The notes: generated by a model not told the origin, from the sequence alone. Positions 1 through 6,677 are shown, counted from the first letter of the stretch. The stretch: DNA of 15,710 nucleotides from Paracoccaceae bacterium (GCA_021648225.1 JAKITE010000059.1:1-15710), one strand, 5' to 3'. Numbers and translations are program-made.

Positions 1-133
1 GGCTCAGCGCCGCGTTCGAAGCTTGCGATCGCTGTATGAGCGCTCGGATCGCGTGCGTCCCCTCTCATGGTTTGCAAGGGCAAACCACTGCCGGGCAATG
101 GTGCGTGGCGCTACCGTGTAAAACTTGTCCCAT
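1..133 (-). pseudogene. IS481-family transposase, N-terminal fragment, interrupted by an in-frame stop
   Basis: The ATG at 133-131 is preceded by a good ribosome-binding site (AAGGAA, 7 bases upstream) and encodes MGQVLHGSATH. The frame then runs through 11 unrelated codons and stops at TGA (67-65). In the same frame, from 58 down to 1, family-like sequence resumes as THAIRALIQRSQASNAALS, the usual start of the helix-turn-helix domain of IS481 transposases. The two blocks are separated by a 48-base insertion, which keeps the frame but brings in the stop codon. This copy is therefore probably unable to make a full transposase unless translation restarts internally. The rest of the gene, including the DDE catalytic domain, is outside the window. 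Confidence 0.65.
53..106. repeat. Small hairpin-bearing insertion flanked by 6-bp direct repeats
   Basis: GTGCGT occurs at 53-58 and again at 101-106, flanking 42 bases (59-100) that do not fit the transposase reading frame. Inside the 42 bases is a perfect inverted repeat, TGGTTTGC (68-75) and GCAAACCA (80-87), around a 4-base loop. Direct repeats bracketing a short palindromic insert suggest transposition of a very small non-autonomous element or a templated duplication. No second copy of the insert was noticed in this window. Confidence 0.5.
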
Positions 134-189
134 AGTGCTTCCTTCTGATGATCACACATTTGTAGACCACCACAAGATGGGACTAAACA

Positions 190-195
190 CCTAGT
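190..195. other. IS481-type insertion target site (CCTAGT) overlapping a stop codon
   Basis: CCTAGT fits NCTAGN, the 6-bp site that IS481 is known to duplicate. It lies directly beside the inferred element end at 189. The TAG stop codon of the DUF1223 gene (191-193, minus strand) is inside the site, so insertion here leaves that protein intact. Confirmation needs the second copy at the far end of the element. Confidence 0.5.
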
Positions 196-892
196 CTTCC
201 AGCCGCGCGGCTGCCAGAATACGGCCTTGTCCGGTCTCTTGCACGATGACCGCATAATACAGTCCATTGCCCAAATCACGGACCCGCAACGTAATTGCCG
301 AGGCCCCGTCCCATTCGGCGATGGTCTCCCAGCTTTTGACAATATTGACATAATGCAAGGTCTGGCCCCGCAACTCTCCGCGCTCAATCGTGACTTCCTG
401 ACCAGCGGCATAGCCAACCAGATAAACCGCCGAACCGGCAACATCCTGATCTGCGGGCTGAATAGAAACCGTCGCCGAATTTTCGCTGAACGCAACCGAC
501 AACATAACGGTTTGTGGTTCATTTTCATGCTGCATGATCTGGCGCTGGACCTCGTCGCCGCGCGAACCAACCATATACTGGTTGCCCTGCACCACCATCT
601 GCGGCGTATAGACAGATCGTTCATTCCACGCCCGCGCATAATTCCGTTGGCGTGCTGAAAACGCCGGTTGGGCAAAAGAATCTTTCCAGCCCAGATAATC
701 CCAATAATCCACATGCAAAGCCAGCGCGATCACATAATCTTTGTCAGCCAACTGCGCCAAAACCTGATCCGCAGGCGGGCAGCTAGGGCAACCTTGTGAT
801 GTAAAAAGCTCCACCACAACGGGGTTATCCGCAAAAGCACTTGCGGGCAACATAGTTAGAAAAGCAGCGGTAAAAATGGCAAAGCGGCGCAT
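191..892 (-). CDS. DUF1223 family secreted thioredoxin-like protein
   Basis: A 233-residue protein. Residues 1-21 form a signal peptide (MRRFAIFTAAFLTMLPASAFA) with an AFA-type cleavage site, so the mature protein should be periplasmic. Just after it comes VELFTSQGCPSCPPAD, with a CPSC pair at residues 35 and 38 in a thioredoxin-like strand-loop-helix. This arrangement defines the DUF1223 family; its biochemical role is unknown, though a thiol-disulfide function is plausible. The start at 892 was chosen because AAGGA stands 6 bases upstream and the signal peptide begins there; a longer non-ATG frame to 985 lacks both. A consensus-like -35 (TTGACA, minus strand, 973-968) lies upstream, but no matching -10 was found. 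An IS481-type element sits directly against the stop codon. Confidence 0.9.
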   Translation of the reverse strand: MRRFAIFTAAFLTMLPASAFADNPVVVELFTSQGCPSCPPADQVLAQLADKDYVIALALHVDYWDYLGWKDSFAQPAFSARQRNYARAWNERSVYTPQMVVQGNQYMVGSRGDEVQRQIMQHENEPQTVMLSVAFSENSATVSIQPADQDVAGSAVYLVGYAAGQEVTIERGELRGQTLHYVNIVKSWETIAEWDGASAITLRVRDLGNGLYYAVIVQETGQGRILAAARLED

Positions 893-978
893 GGGATTCC
901 TTAGACTGGTTTTGCTTACCATAGGCCTGCCGTTAATAACATGCACTTCAAGCCTTCGCGAGAAATATGTCAACGGGT

Positions 979-1419
979 TTACCAACGGCGGGACTTGGCA
1001 AAATATTCATCGGCTGCATTGCCAAAAACCTTACCAAGCTGGGCCTCTTCGTCTTTGATAAAACGCCGGGTGATAACCACGGGAAAGATCAGCACCGGCA
1101 CAATGGCGCTAATTGCCCCCAGCCAAAAAGCAAACCCCAGCAAAACAAGGGCCATGCCCGTGTAAATCGGATTTCGGTTGATACGAAACGGCCCCTCTAC
1201 GATAAGCGATGTCGGCACATGGCGTGGCTCTATGGTGGTTTTTTTGCGCAAAAACCAGATCGCGGACCAACCGGCAATGGCAAAGCCTGATCCGATGGTC
1301 AAAATGCTGACAAGTATCGGAATTTGCACATGAAACACCGGAATAAACACAGCTAAAATCCAGCTTGAAACAGCCGCAGCCAAGGCCCAGACCGGTGGGA
1401 TATCGGGAAAATCTTTCAT
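979..1419 (-). CDS. Isoprenylcysteine carboxyl methyltransferase-like (ICMT/PEMT/NnrU-type) membrane protein
   Basis: A 146-residue integral membrane protein with about four hydrophobic segments. The first two span roughly residues 10-60. The C-terminal half carries the ICMT/PEMT signature: GPFRINRNPIYTGM (about 77-90), a further hydrophobic hairpin, then RRFIKDEEAQL (about 118-128), whose His/Arg/Glu-rich surroundings bind S-adenosylmethionine in characterised relatives. Bacterial members methylate small lipophilic or isoprenoid-like substrates, and none can be assigned here. The ATG at 1419 has only a weak ribosome-binding site, and a stem-loop (1428-1455) lies immediately upstream, between it and acnA. 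It is co-oriented with acnA and the DUF1223 gene and may be transcribed with them. Confidence 0.85.
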   Translation of the reverse strand: MKDFPDIPPVWALAAAVSSWILAVFIPVFHVQIPILVSILTIGSGFAIAGWSAIWFLRKKTTIEPRHVPTSLIVEGPFRINRNPIYTGMALVLLGFAFWLGAISAIVPVLIFPVVITRRFIKDEEAQLGKVFGNAADEYFAKSRRW

Positions 1420-1427
1420 ATATGCAG

Positions 1428-1455
1428 CCTAGCACATCTATCAGGATGCGCTAGG
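1428..1455 (-). repeat. Stem-loop between acnA and the ICMT-like gene
   Basis: CCTAGC-A-CATC (1428-1438) pairs with GATG-C-GCTAGG (1445-1455) around a 6-base loop, with one mismatch. It starts 14 bases past the acnA stop and ends 9 bases before the ICMT-like start codon. No T-run follows on the minus strand, so it is not a classical intrinsic terminator. It could act as a 3' end stabiliser for acnA mRNA or limit read-through. Confidence 0.5.
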
Positions 1456-1468
1456 TCACAATGTTGTT

Positions 1469-4156
1469 TTAGCTTTTTGCCAGATTGCGCAAAACATAAT
1501 GCAGCACACCGCCGTTTTCGACATATTCGATCTCTACTTCGGTATCGATCCGGCATTTCAAGGTGATCTCTTTTATCGTGCCATCAACATAGGTAATGGT
1601 CGCCGGAACCTCTGACAGCGGTTTTAAATCGCCCTCAAGGTCTGTGATCGAAATGCTTTCCTCGCCTGTTAGTTTCAAGGATTTACGGTCATCATCACCG
1701 GTGAATTCAAACGGAATGACCCCCATGCCAACCAGGTTTGAACGGTGAATACGTTCAAACGTCTTGGCAATTACCGCCGAAACCCCCAGCAATGACGTGC
1801 CTTTGGCAGCCCAGTCGCGCGACGACCCTGCCCCGTATTGGTCGCCCGCGATAATCACCAGCGGCGTTCCGGCGGCTTTATATGCCATAGCCGCATCATA
1901 AATCGAGGTCTGCGCACCGTCCGGCCCCAAAGTATAACCGCCTTCAACCCCGTCCAGCATTTCGTTTTTGATGCGGATATTAGCAAATGTGCCGCGCATC
2001 ATCACCTGGTGGTTGCCGCGCCGTGACCCATATGAATTAAATTCGCGTTTACCAACCTGACGATCCACCAGATATTGTCCGGCCGGACTGTCCACCGCAA
2101 AAGACCCAGCCGGAGAGATGTGATCCGTGGTAACCATATCGCCCAACACTGCCAGTATTTTGGCATCTTTGACATCTTCGATGGTGCCGGCCTCGGCTGA
2201 CATATTTTGGAAATATGGCGGGTTCTGGATATAGGTGCTTGCGGCGGGCCAATCATAAGTCAGGCTATCGGTGGTTTCCACCGCTTGCCATTTTTCATCA
2301 CCGGCAAATACATCTGCATATTTGGACTGAAACGCCTCGCGGGTGACGGTTTTATCAACCAGTTCCGAAACTTCTTGCGAGGTTGGCCAGATGTCTTTCA
2401 GGTAAACATCATTGCCATCACGGTCTTGGCCAAGCGGGTCTTTGGTCAGGTCAATATTCATATCCCCCGCCAAGGCATAGGCCACCACCAGCGGCGGCGA
2501 GGCCAGATAATTGGCGCGCACATCGGGCGAAATACGGCCCTCAAAATTACGGTTGCCCGACAGCACGGATGTGGCGACCAAATCGCCCTCGGCAATGGCC
2601 TCGGACAGTTCTTTCTGGATCGGGCCGGAATTGCCAATACAGGTCGTGCAGCCATAACCAACCAGATTAAAGCCGATCGCATCAAGGTCTTTTTGCAGAT
2701 CCGCTGCCTCAAGATAGGCCGAAACCACCTGAGACCCGGGCGCAAGCGAGGTTTTCACCCACGGTTTGCGGTTCATGCCCAGCGCCGCGGCTTTGCGCGC
2801 CACCAGGCCTGCGCCGATCATCACATAAGGGTTGGAGGTGTTGGTGCAACTCGTGATCGAGGCAATCACAACCTTGCCCGACGACATGGTATAATCCTCG
2901 CCAGCCACCGGCACTTGTTTATCCAGCGGGCGCTTGAAAGTGTTTTCCATTTCCCATGCAAATGCTTTGGTGGAGCCATCCAGCGCGATATAGTCTTGCG
3001 GGCGTTTGGGGCCGGAAATCGCCGGAACAATGGTGCCCATATCAAGGCCAAGGGTGCTGGAATAGATCGGGTTATAATCCGCATCGCGCCAGAAACCGTT
3101 GGCTTTGGCATAGGCTTCAACCAGCGCAATCCGGCTTTCTTCGCGGCCTGACACACGCAGGTAACGCAGGGTTTCATCATCAATCGGGAAAAAGCCACAG
3201 GTCGCGCCGTATTCAGGCGCCATATTGGCAATGGTGGCACGATCGGCCAGCGGCAGCTTATCCAGACCCTCGCCATAAAATTCAACAAATTTGCCAACCA
3301 CGCCATGGGCACGCAGCTGTTCAACTACCTTTAGCACAAGGTCGGTGGCGGTGGTGCCCTCAACCATTTCGCCGGTCAGCTTAAACCCGACAACCTCGGG
3401 GATCAGCATGGATATAGGCTGGCCCAGCATCGCCGCCTCGGCCTCAATGCCGCCAACACCCCAGCCAAGCACCGCAAGGCCGTTGACCATGGTTGTGTGG
3501 CTGTCGGTGCCGACCAATGTATCGGGGTAAGCGATTTCATTACCGTTCTGGTCCTTGTCGGTCCAGACAGTTTGCGACAGGTATTCAAGATTCACCTGAT
3601 GGCAAATCCCGGTTCCCGGAGGCACCACGCGGAAATTATCAAACGCCGACTGGCCCCATTTCAAAAACGTATAACGCTCCATATTGCGTTCATATTCGCG
3701 CTCTACATTCACCGCAAAGGCGCGCGGCGTGCCGAATTCGTCAATCATCACAGAATGATCAATTACCAAATCAACCGGATTAAGCGGATTGATTTTGTCA
3801 GGGTCACCGCCCAGCGCCACCAGACCGTCGCGCATAGCGGCCAGATCAACCACTGCCGGAACGCCGGTGAAATCCTGCATCAGAACGCGCGCAGGGCGAT
3901 AGGCGATTTCGCGCGGATTGCGGCCGCCATTGCTGGCCCATGTGGCAAAAGCCTTGATGTCGTCGGTGGAAACGGTTTTGCCATCCTCGAAACGCAGCAT
4001 GTTTTCCAACACCACCTTAAGCGCGGCAGGCAGGCGGGAAAAATCGCCTAGGCCGGCTTCTTGTGCGGCGGGGATCGAATAATAGGAAACGGTTTGCCCG
4101 CCTGCGGTCAGGTCGCGGCGGGTGTTGCTGGTATCGGTGCCAACTTGGATGGTCAT
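1469..4156 (-). CDS. acnA: Aconitate hydratase A
   Basis: A full-length 895-residue aconitase of the AcnA/IRP1 type. It interconverts citrate and isocitrate in the TCA cycle using a [4Fe-4S] cluster in the cytosol. The cluster ligands are visible: C437 in SITSCTNTSNP, and C503 and C506 in GYGCTTCIGNSGP. Substrate-site motifs include GTDSHTTMVNGLAVLGWGVGG (from about 217) and, in the swivelling C-terminal domain, GDQYGAGSSRDWAAKG (771-786). The ATG at 4156 has a good ribosome-binding site (CGGAGA, 7 bases upstream). The gene is divergent from ccmA. Its upstream region is AT-rich and holds a 22-bp imperfect palindrome at 4235-4256 over a possible -10 (TATACAAT) and a GC hairpin in the likely leader. 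A link between iron-sulfur and heme-related genes is suggestive but unproven. Confidence 0.97.
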   Translation of the reverse strand: MTIQVGTDTSNTRRDLTAGGQTVSYYSIPAAQEAGLGDFSRLPAALKVVLENMLRFEDGKTVSTDDIKAFATWASNGGRNPREIAYRPARVLMQDFTGVPAVVDLAAMRDGLVALGGDPDKINPLNPVDLVIDHSVMIDEFGTPRAFAVNVEREYERNMERYTFLKWGQSAFDNFRVVPPGTGICHQVNLEYLSQTVWTDKDQNGNEIAYPDTLVGTDSHTTMVNGLAVLGWGVGGIEAEAAMLGQPISMLIPEVVGFKLTGEMVEGTTATDLVLKVVEQLRAHGVVGKFVEFYGEGLDKLPLADRATIANMAPEYGATCGFFPIDDETLRYLRVSGREESRIALVEAYAKANGFWRDADYNPIYSSTLGLDMGTIVPAISGPKRPQDYIALDGSTKAFAWEMENTFKRPLDKQVPVAGEDYTMSSGKVVIASITSCTNTSNPYVMIGAGLVARKAAALGMNRKPWVKTSLAPGSQVVSAYLEAADLQKDLDAIGFNLVGYGCTTCIGNSGPIQKELSEAIAEGDLVATSVLSGNRNFEGRISPDVRANYLASPPLVVAYALAGDMNIDLTKDPLGQDRDGNDVYLKDIWPTSQEVSELVDKTVTREAFQSKYADVFAGDEKWQAVETTDSLTYDWPAASTYIQNPPYFQNMSAEAGTIEDVKDAKILAVLGDMVTTDHISPAGSFAVDSPAGQYLVDRQVGKREFNSYGSRRGNHQVMMRGTFANIRIKNEMLDGVEGGYTLGPDGAQTSIYDAAMAYKAAGTPLVIIAGDQYGAGSSRDWAAKGTSLLGVSAVIAKTFERIHRSNLVGMGVIPFEFTGDDDRKSLKLTGEESISITDLEGDLKPLSEVPATITYVDGTIKEITLKCRIDTEVEIEYVENGGVLHYVLRNLAKS

Positions 4157-4196
4157 GGTTTATCTCCGGTTTTTGGACGGTTTTTTGGGCAGGGAT

Positions 4197-4214
4197 GCCG
4201 CGAAAAAACGCGGC
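4197..4214 (-). repeat. Perfect GC hairpin with A/T loop in the probable acnA leader
   Basis: GCCGCG (4197-4202) and CGCGGC (4209-4214) form a perfect 6-bp GC stem around six A residues (six T on the minus strand). It lies about 40 bases upstream of the acnA start codon and would be in its 5' leader if transcription starts near the palindrome at 4235-4256. No U-run follows, so attenuation by intrinsic termination is unlikely. Confidence 0.4.
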
Positions 4215-4234
4215 TTTCAATGGGGCATAACGTC

Positions 4235-4256
4235 TTGGTGTGCAATTGTATACCAA
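4235..4256. promoter_or_regulatory. Imperfect palindrome in the acnA-ccmA divergent region, candidate operator
   Basis: The plus strand reads TTGGTGTGCAA followed by TTGTATACCAA; the halves are inverted repeats apart from two purine-transition pairs, 18 of 22 positions symmetric. The minus-strand reading contains TATACAAT, a plausible -10 for acnA, so a bound protein would occlude that promoter. The half-site style (TGGT...ACCA with an inner GTATAC) resembles GntR-family operators, but no regulator gene is nearby and the assignment is a guess. Confidence 0.4.
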
Positions 4257-4361
4257 AATGGCTTATTTAGCGAGTATTTTATTTATTCAGCGTTTCACAG
4301 CCGGTTCGCCAAGTCGATTTGCGCCCTTCCCCCATTGGCAAAGATGCGTTATGCCACGTTT

Positions 4362-5024
4362 ATGAGCCTAACCGTTTCAAATCTTTCCTGCCAGCGTGGT
4401 GGTCAGCCGATCATTGCAGGCCTGTCATTTGGCATCAAATCCGGTCAGGCGATGGTGCTGCGTGGCCCCAATGGCGCGGGCAAATCCACCTTGTTACGGG
4501 TGCTGGCCGGGCTGATCCCGCCGCAATCGGGCGAGGTTGGGCTAAACGGGATCGCACTGGCAGATCGCGATGAATATCAGGAACAGATAACCTTTGCCGG
4601 CCATCTGGATGCCATCAAACCCCAACTAACGGTTGCTGAAAACCTGCAATTCTGGGCTGATTTATTTGCTAGCAATGCGTTTGAAAAAACCATGCAGGAT
4701 TTTCGCCTGACCGAAATAGCAGACCGCCCTGCCCATACCTGTTCGGCGGGGCAAAAACGCCGGCTCGGGTTGGCGCGCATTGCGGTAACCGCGCGGCCCA
4801 TGTGGCTGCTGGACGAACCAACCGTTTCGCTGGACACCGAAACCACCGCGCAATTTGCCGCGCTGATTGACGCCCATTGCGCCTCCGGTGGCATGGCGCT
4901 TATTGCCACCCATATTGATCTGGGCCTTAACAATGCAACCGAATTGCACCTGGAAACCATGACGCACGAGGCCCGTATATCCCTGCCCGAATCCGACCCG
5001 TTCCTGAAAGGCGACTGGACATGA
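4362..5024 (+). CDS. ccmA: Heme ABC exporter ATP-binding protein CcmA
   Basis: A 220-residue ABC ATPase that works with CcmB and CcmC to release holo-CcmE, the heme chaperone, during cytochrome c maturation. Visible motifs are Walker A GPNGAGKST (35-43), the signature region SAGQKRRLGLAR (about 128-139), Walker B MWLLDEPT (147-154) followed by the D-loop SLD, and the switch histidine in IATHID (H184). The usual LSAGQ reads CSAGQ here, a mild departure. The start at 4362 gives MSLTVSNLSC, matching typical CcmA lengths. An in-frame ATG at 4344 would add six residues; neither has a strong ribosome-binding site. Longer upstream frames run into acnA's leader and are not credible. The stop overlaps the ccmB start (ATGA), indicating an operon. 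Confidence 0.92.
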   Translation: MSLTVSNLSCQRGGQPIIAGLSFGIKSGQAMVLRGPNGAGKSTLLRVLAGLIPPQSGEVGLNGIALADRDEYQEQITFAGHLDAIKPQLTVAENLQFWADLFASNAFEKTMQDFRLTEIADRPAHTCSAGQKRRLGLARIAVTARPMWLLDEPTVSLDTETTAQFAALIDAHCASGGMALIATHIDLGLNNATELHLETMTHEARISLPESDPFLKGDWT

Positions 5025-5677
5025 AGGCGCTGTTAATCCGCGAAATTCGCCTTGCGCTGCGTTCCGGTGGTGGTGCGGGGCTTGGGCTGGCGTTTTTCCT
5101 GATTGTGGTGGTTCTGGTGCCGTTCGGGGTTGGGCCAGACCCGAAAATACTGGCCAAAATCGCGCCGGGAACCTTATGGATCGGGGCATTGCTGGCCTGT
5201 CTTTTATCGCTTGACCGGCTGTTTCAAACCGATAGCGAGGATGGCACGCTGGATATTCTGGCGCTGTCGCCCCTGCCACTGGAAATGCTGGTTGCCATCA
5301 AGGCATTTGCCCATTGGCTAACCACCGGATTACCGCTGGTGATTGCCGCGCCGGTTTTGGCCATTACCCTTAGCCTGCCAATGGAATCCTATATCTGGCT
5401 GGTTGCCAGCCTTGCCGCGGGAACCCCTGCGCTCAGCTTTATCGGGGCTGCGGGTGCCGCGTTAACCGTGGGGGTGCGCCGTGGCGGGTTGCTTTTGTCA
5501 CTGCTGGTTTTGCCGCTTTATATTCCCACGCTTATTTTTGGTGCCAAAGCCGCCACGCTGGCCTCGGAGGGTGGTGACCCGATGCCTGTTTTGCTGCTGG
5601 TGGCAGGGCTAAGCCTGTTTACCCTTGCGTTGACGCCCTTCGCCGCTGCTGCTGCTTTGCGTTCGCATTTGGGCTAG
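5021..5677 (+). CDS. ccmB: Heme exporter membrane protein CcmB
   Basis: A 218-residue polytopic inner-membrane protein with about six hydrophobic segments, the standard size for CcmB. It pairs with the CcmA ATPase and forms the release complex for heme-loaded CcmE. Family features include the N-terminal LIREIRLALRSGGG, the FQTDSEDGTLDILALSPLPLEMLVAIK region at about residues 67-94 (the acidic cytoplasmic loop that contacts CcmA) and the conserved small-residue stretch GAAGAALTVGVRRGG. It starts inside the ccmA stop codon, so translation is probably coupled. A 119-base gap containing inverted repeats separates it from ccmC. Confidence 0.95.
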   Translation: MKALLIREIRLALRSGGGAGLGLAFFLIVVVLVPFGVGPDPKILAKIAPGTLWIGALLACLLSLDRLFQTDSEDGTLDILALSPLPLEMLVAIKAFAHWLTTGLPLVIAAPVLAITLSLPMESYIWLVASLAAGTPALSFIGAAGAALTVGVRRGGLLLSLLVLPLYIPTLIFGAKAATLASEGGDPMPVLLLVAGLSLFTLALTPFAAAAALRSHLG

Positions 5678-5686
5678 GCGCCAACC

Positions 5687-5731
5687 CATTGGCCATCGGG
5701 CCAATGTCCAGAATAATGCGCGCTTGCGCGC
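5687..5731 (+). repeat. Two consecutive inverted repeats in the ccmB-ccmC gap
   Basis: CATTGGCC (5687-5694) and GGCCAATG (5699-5706) form a perfect 8-bp stem with a 4-base loop, 10 bases after the ccmB stop. A second palindrome, GCGCGC-TT-GCGCGC, is at 5718-5731. Neither is followed by a T-run. They may terminate partially, stabilise the ccmAB message or separate ccmAB from ccmCDG expression. The rest of the gap (5732-5796) holds no convincing gene. Confidence 0.5.
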
Positions 5732-5796
5732 TCCGTTGAACTACATGTGACCGAATGGCAATTGCGCCTGTTCACAGCAACCGATATGGTTTTTGA

Positions 5797-6522
5797 ATGT
5801 CTATTTGGGAATTTGCAAATCCGGTGCGTTTCATGCGCCTTTCTGGTCGGGTATTACCGTATGTTTCGGTCATAACCGTGGTGTTGTTATCTGTTGGATT
5901 GGTCTGGGGGTTCTTTTTCACCCCCGATGATTTCAGACAGGGTGCTTCGGTTAAAATTATTTACGTGCATGTGCCGCTGGCTTTTCTGGCGGTAAATATC
6001 TATTTCATGATGTTTGTCACCTCGTTGATCTGGCTGATCCGCCGCCATCATGTTTCCGCGCTGGCGGCCAAGGCTGCTGCGCCTATCGGGGCGTTTTTCA
6101 CGCTGGCGGCCCTGATCAGCGGCGCGCTTTGGGGGTCGACAACTTGGGGCACCTATTGGCAATGGGACCCGACGCTGACCTCTTTTCTGATTATGTTTAT
6201 TTTCTATGTCGGCTATATCGCGCTTTGGGGCGCGGTTGATGAACCCGACAAAGCCGCTGATCTTACCGCAATCCTGTGCCTGATCGGTTCGGTATTTGCT
6301 GTCTTGTCGCGCTATGCTGTAAATATCTGGAGCCAGGGCATCCACCAGGGCGCATCCTTGTCGCTGGACAAAGAGGAAAATGTTTCCGACGTTTTCTGGC
6401 TGCCATTGGTGACAGTCATGGCCGGCGTGTTCTTTTTATTCCTGACATTGCTGCTTATTCGAACCCGCACCGAAATCCGCAAGCGCAGAATAACCGCCTT
6501 ACAAGCGAGGGAGGTCTCATGA
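5797..6522 (+). CDS. ccmC: Heme-handling protein CcmC (heme ABC transporter permease)
   Basis: A 241-residue membrane protein with six predicted segments. It presents heme to CcmE in the periplasm. The two axial-ligand histidines of the family are visible: H58 in IIYVHVPLAF and H183 in IWSQGIHQGASL. Between them lies the tryptophan-rich WWD segment, LWGSTTWGTYWQWDPTLTS (111-129). Two positions differ from the consensus as I recall it: the basic residue in WDxRLTS is Thr here, and WWNTLHQ reads WSQGIHQ. A TGA codon directly before 5797 fixes this as the earliest ATG; no clear ribosome-binding site is seen. The stop overlaps the ccmD start. Confidence 0.95.
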   Translation: MSIWEFANPVRFMRLSGRVLPYVSVITVVLLSVGLVWGFFFTPDDFRQGASVKIIYVHVPLAFLAVNIYFMMFVTSLIWLIRRHHVSALAAKAAAPIGAFFTLAALISGALWGSTTWGTYWQWDPTLTSFLIMFIFYVGYIALWGAVDEPDKAADLTAILCLIGSVFAVLSRYAVNIWSQGIHQGASLSLDKEENVSDVFWLPLVTVMAGVFFLFLTLLLIRTRTEIRKRRITALQAREVS

Positions 6523-6674
6523 TGCCCGAGCTAGGACGTTACGCATTTTCTGTTCTCGGGTCATGGGGCAGCTCGTTCGGGCTGGTTCTGCTGATCACCC
6601 TCATCTCGCTATATCGTGCCAAAACCAGCAAAGCGACCTTGGCAGAATTAGAAAAAAAGCACAAAGGCAAATAG
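6519..6674 (+). CDS. ccmD: Heme exporter protein CcmD
   Basis: A 51-residue protein with one membrane segment (about 16-31, SWGSSFGLVLLITLIS) followed by a basic, coiled-coil-prone cytoplasmic tail (LYRAKTSKATLAELEKKHKGK). This is the normal CcmD layout. CcmD stabilises the CcmC-CcmE complex and helps release holo-CcmE. Two adjacent ATGs (6519 and 6522) follow AGGGAGG; the first overlaps the ccmC stop by four bases (ATGA), so translation is likely coupled. The assignment relies on position and layout because CcmD proteins are poorly conserved. Confidence 0.9.
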   Translation: MMPELGRYAFSVLGSWGSSFGLVLLITLISLYRAKTSKATLAELEKKHKGK

Positions 6675-6677
6675 ACC

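Larger units (their letters stand above)
1..189 (-). mobile_element. IS481-family insertion sequence, left (5') end only, cut by window edge
   Basis: Read on the minus strand, the element begins at 189 with TGTTTAGTCCCATC, which starts with the TGT typical of IS481-family inverted repeats. After 56 bases comes a transposase start beginning MGQVLHGSAT, the N-terminus common in roseobacter IS481 elements. The first flanking bases, 190-195, read CCTAGT, matching the NCTAGN target preferred by the founding member IS481. The other end, the catalytic domain and the second copy of the target duplication lie outside the window. The family call rests on the N-terminal sequence and the target site together. 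The exact end at 189 is inferred from the CTAG context. Confidence 0.72.

Noticed and set aside
227..658. Plus-strand frame of 143 codons opposite the DUF1223 gene
   Set aside because: It is antisense to a gene with a clear signal peptide, ribosome-binding site and CPSC motif; no independent support.
4..714. Minus-strand frame of 236 codons spanning the IS end and the DUF1223 gene
   Set aside because: It is out of frame with both recognisable proteins and crosses the inferred IS boundary; it is a shadow.
1428..1455. Intrinsic terminator of acnA
   Set aside because: The stem-loop is not followed by a T-run on the minus strand, so it was reported only as an inverted repeat.
2207..3151. Open frame of 314 codons on the plus strand
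   Set aside because: It is antisense to a complete aconitase with all catalytic motifs. Its composition reflects the codon bias of the opposite strand and no domain is recognisable.
4235..4256. Irr, RirA or Fur box controlling acnA and ccmA
   Set aside because: The core does not match the TTTAGAA-N-TTCTAAA-like Irr or TGA-N9-TCA-like RirA patterns as I recall them; only a generic operator call is supportable.
4122..4361. N-terminal extension of CcmA to 4122
   Set aside because: It would overlap the acnA start and run through the intergenic palindrome and hairpin. The extra 80 residues have no CcmA similarity.
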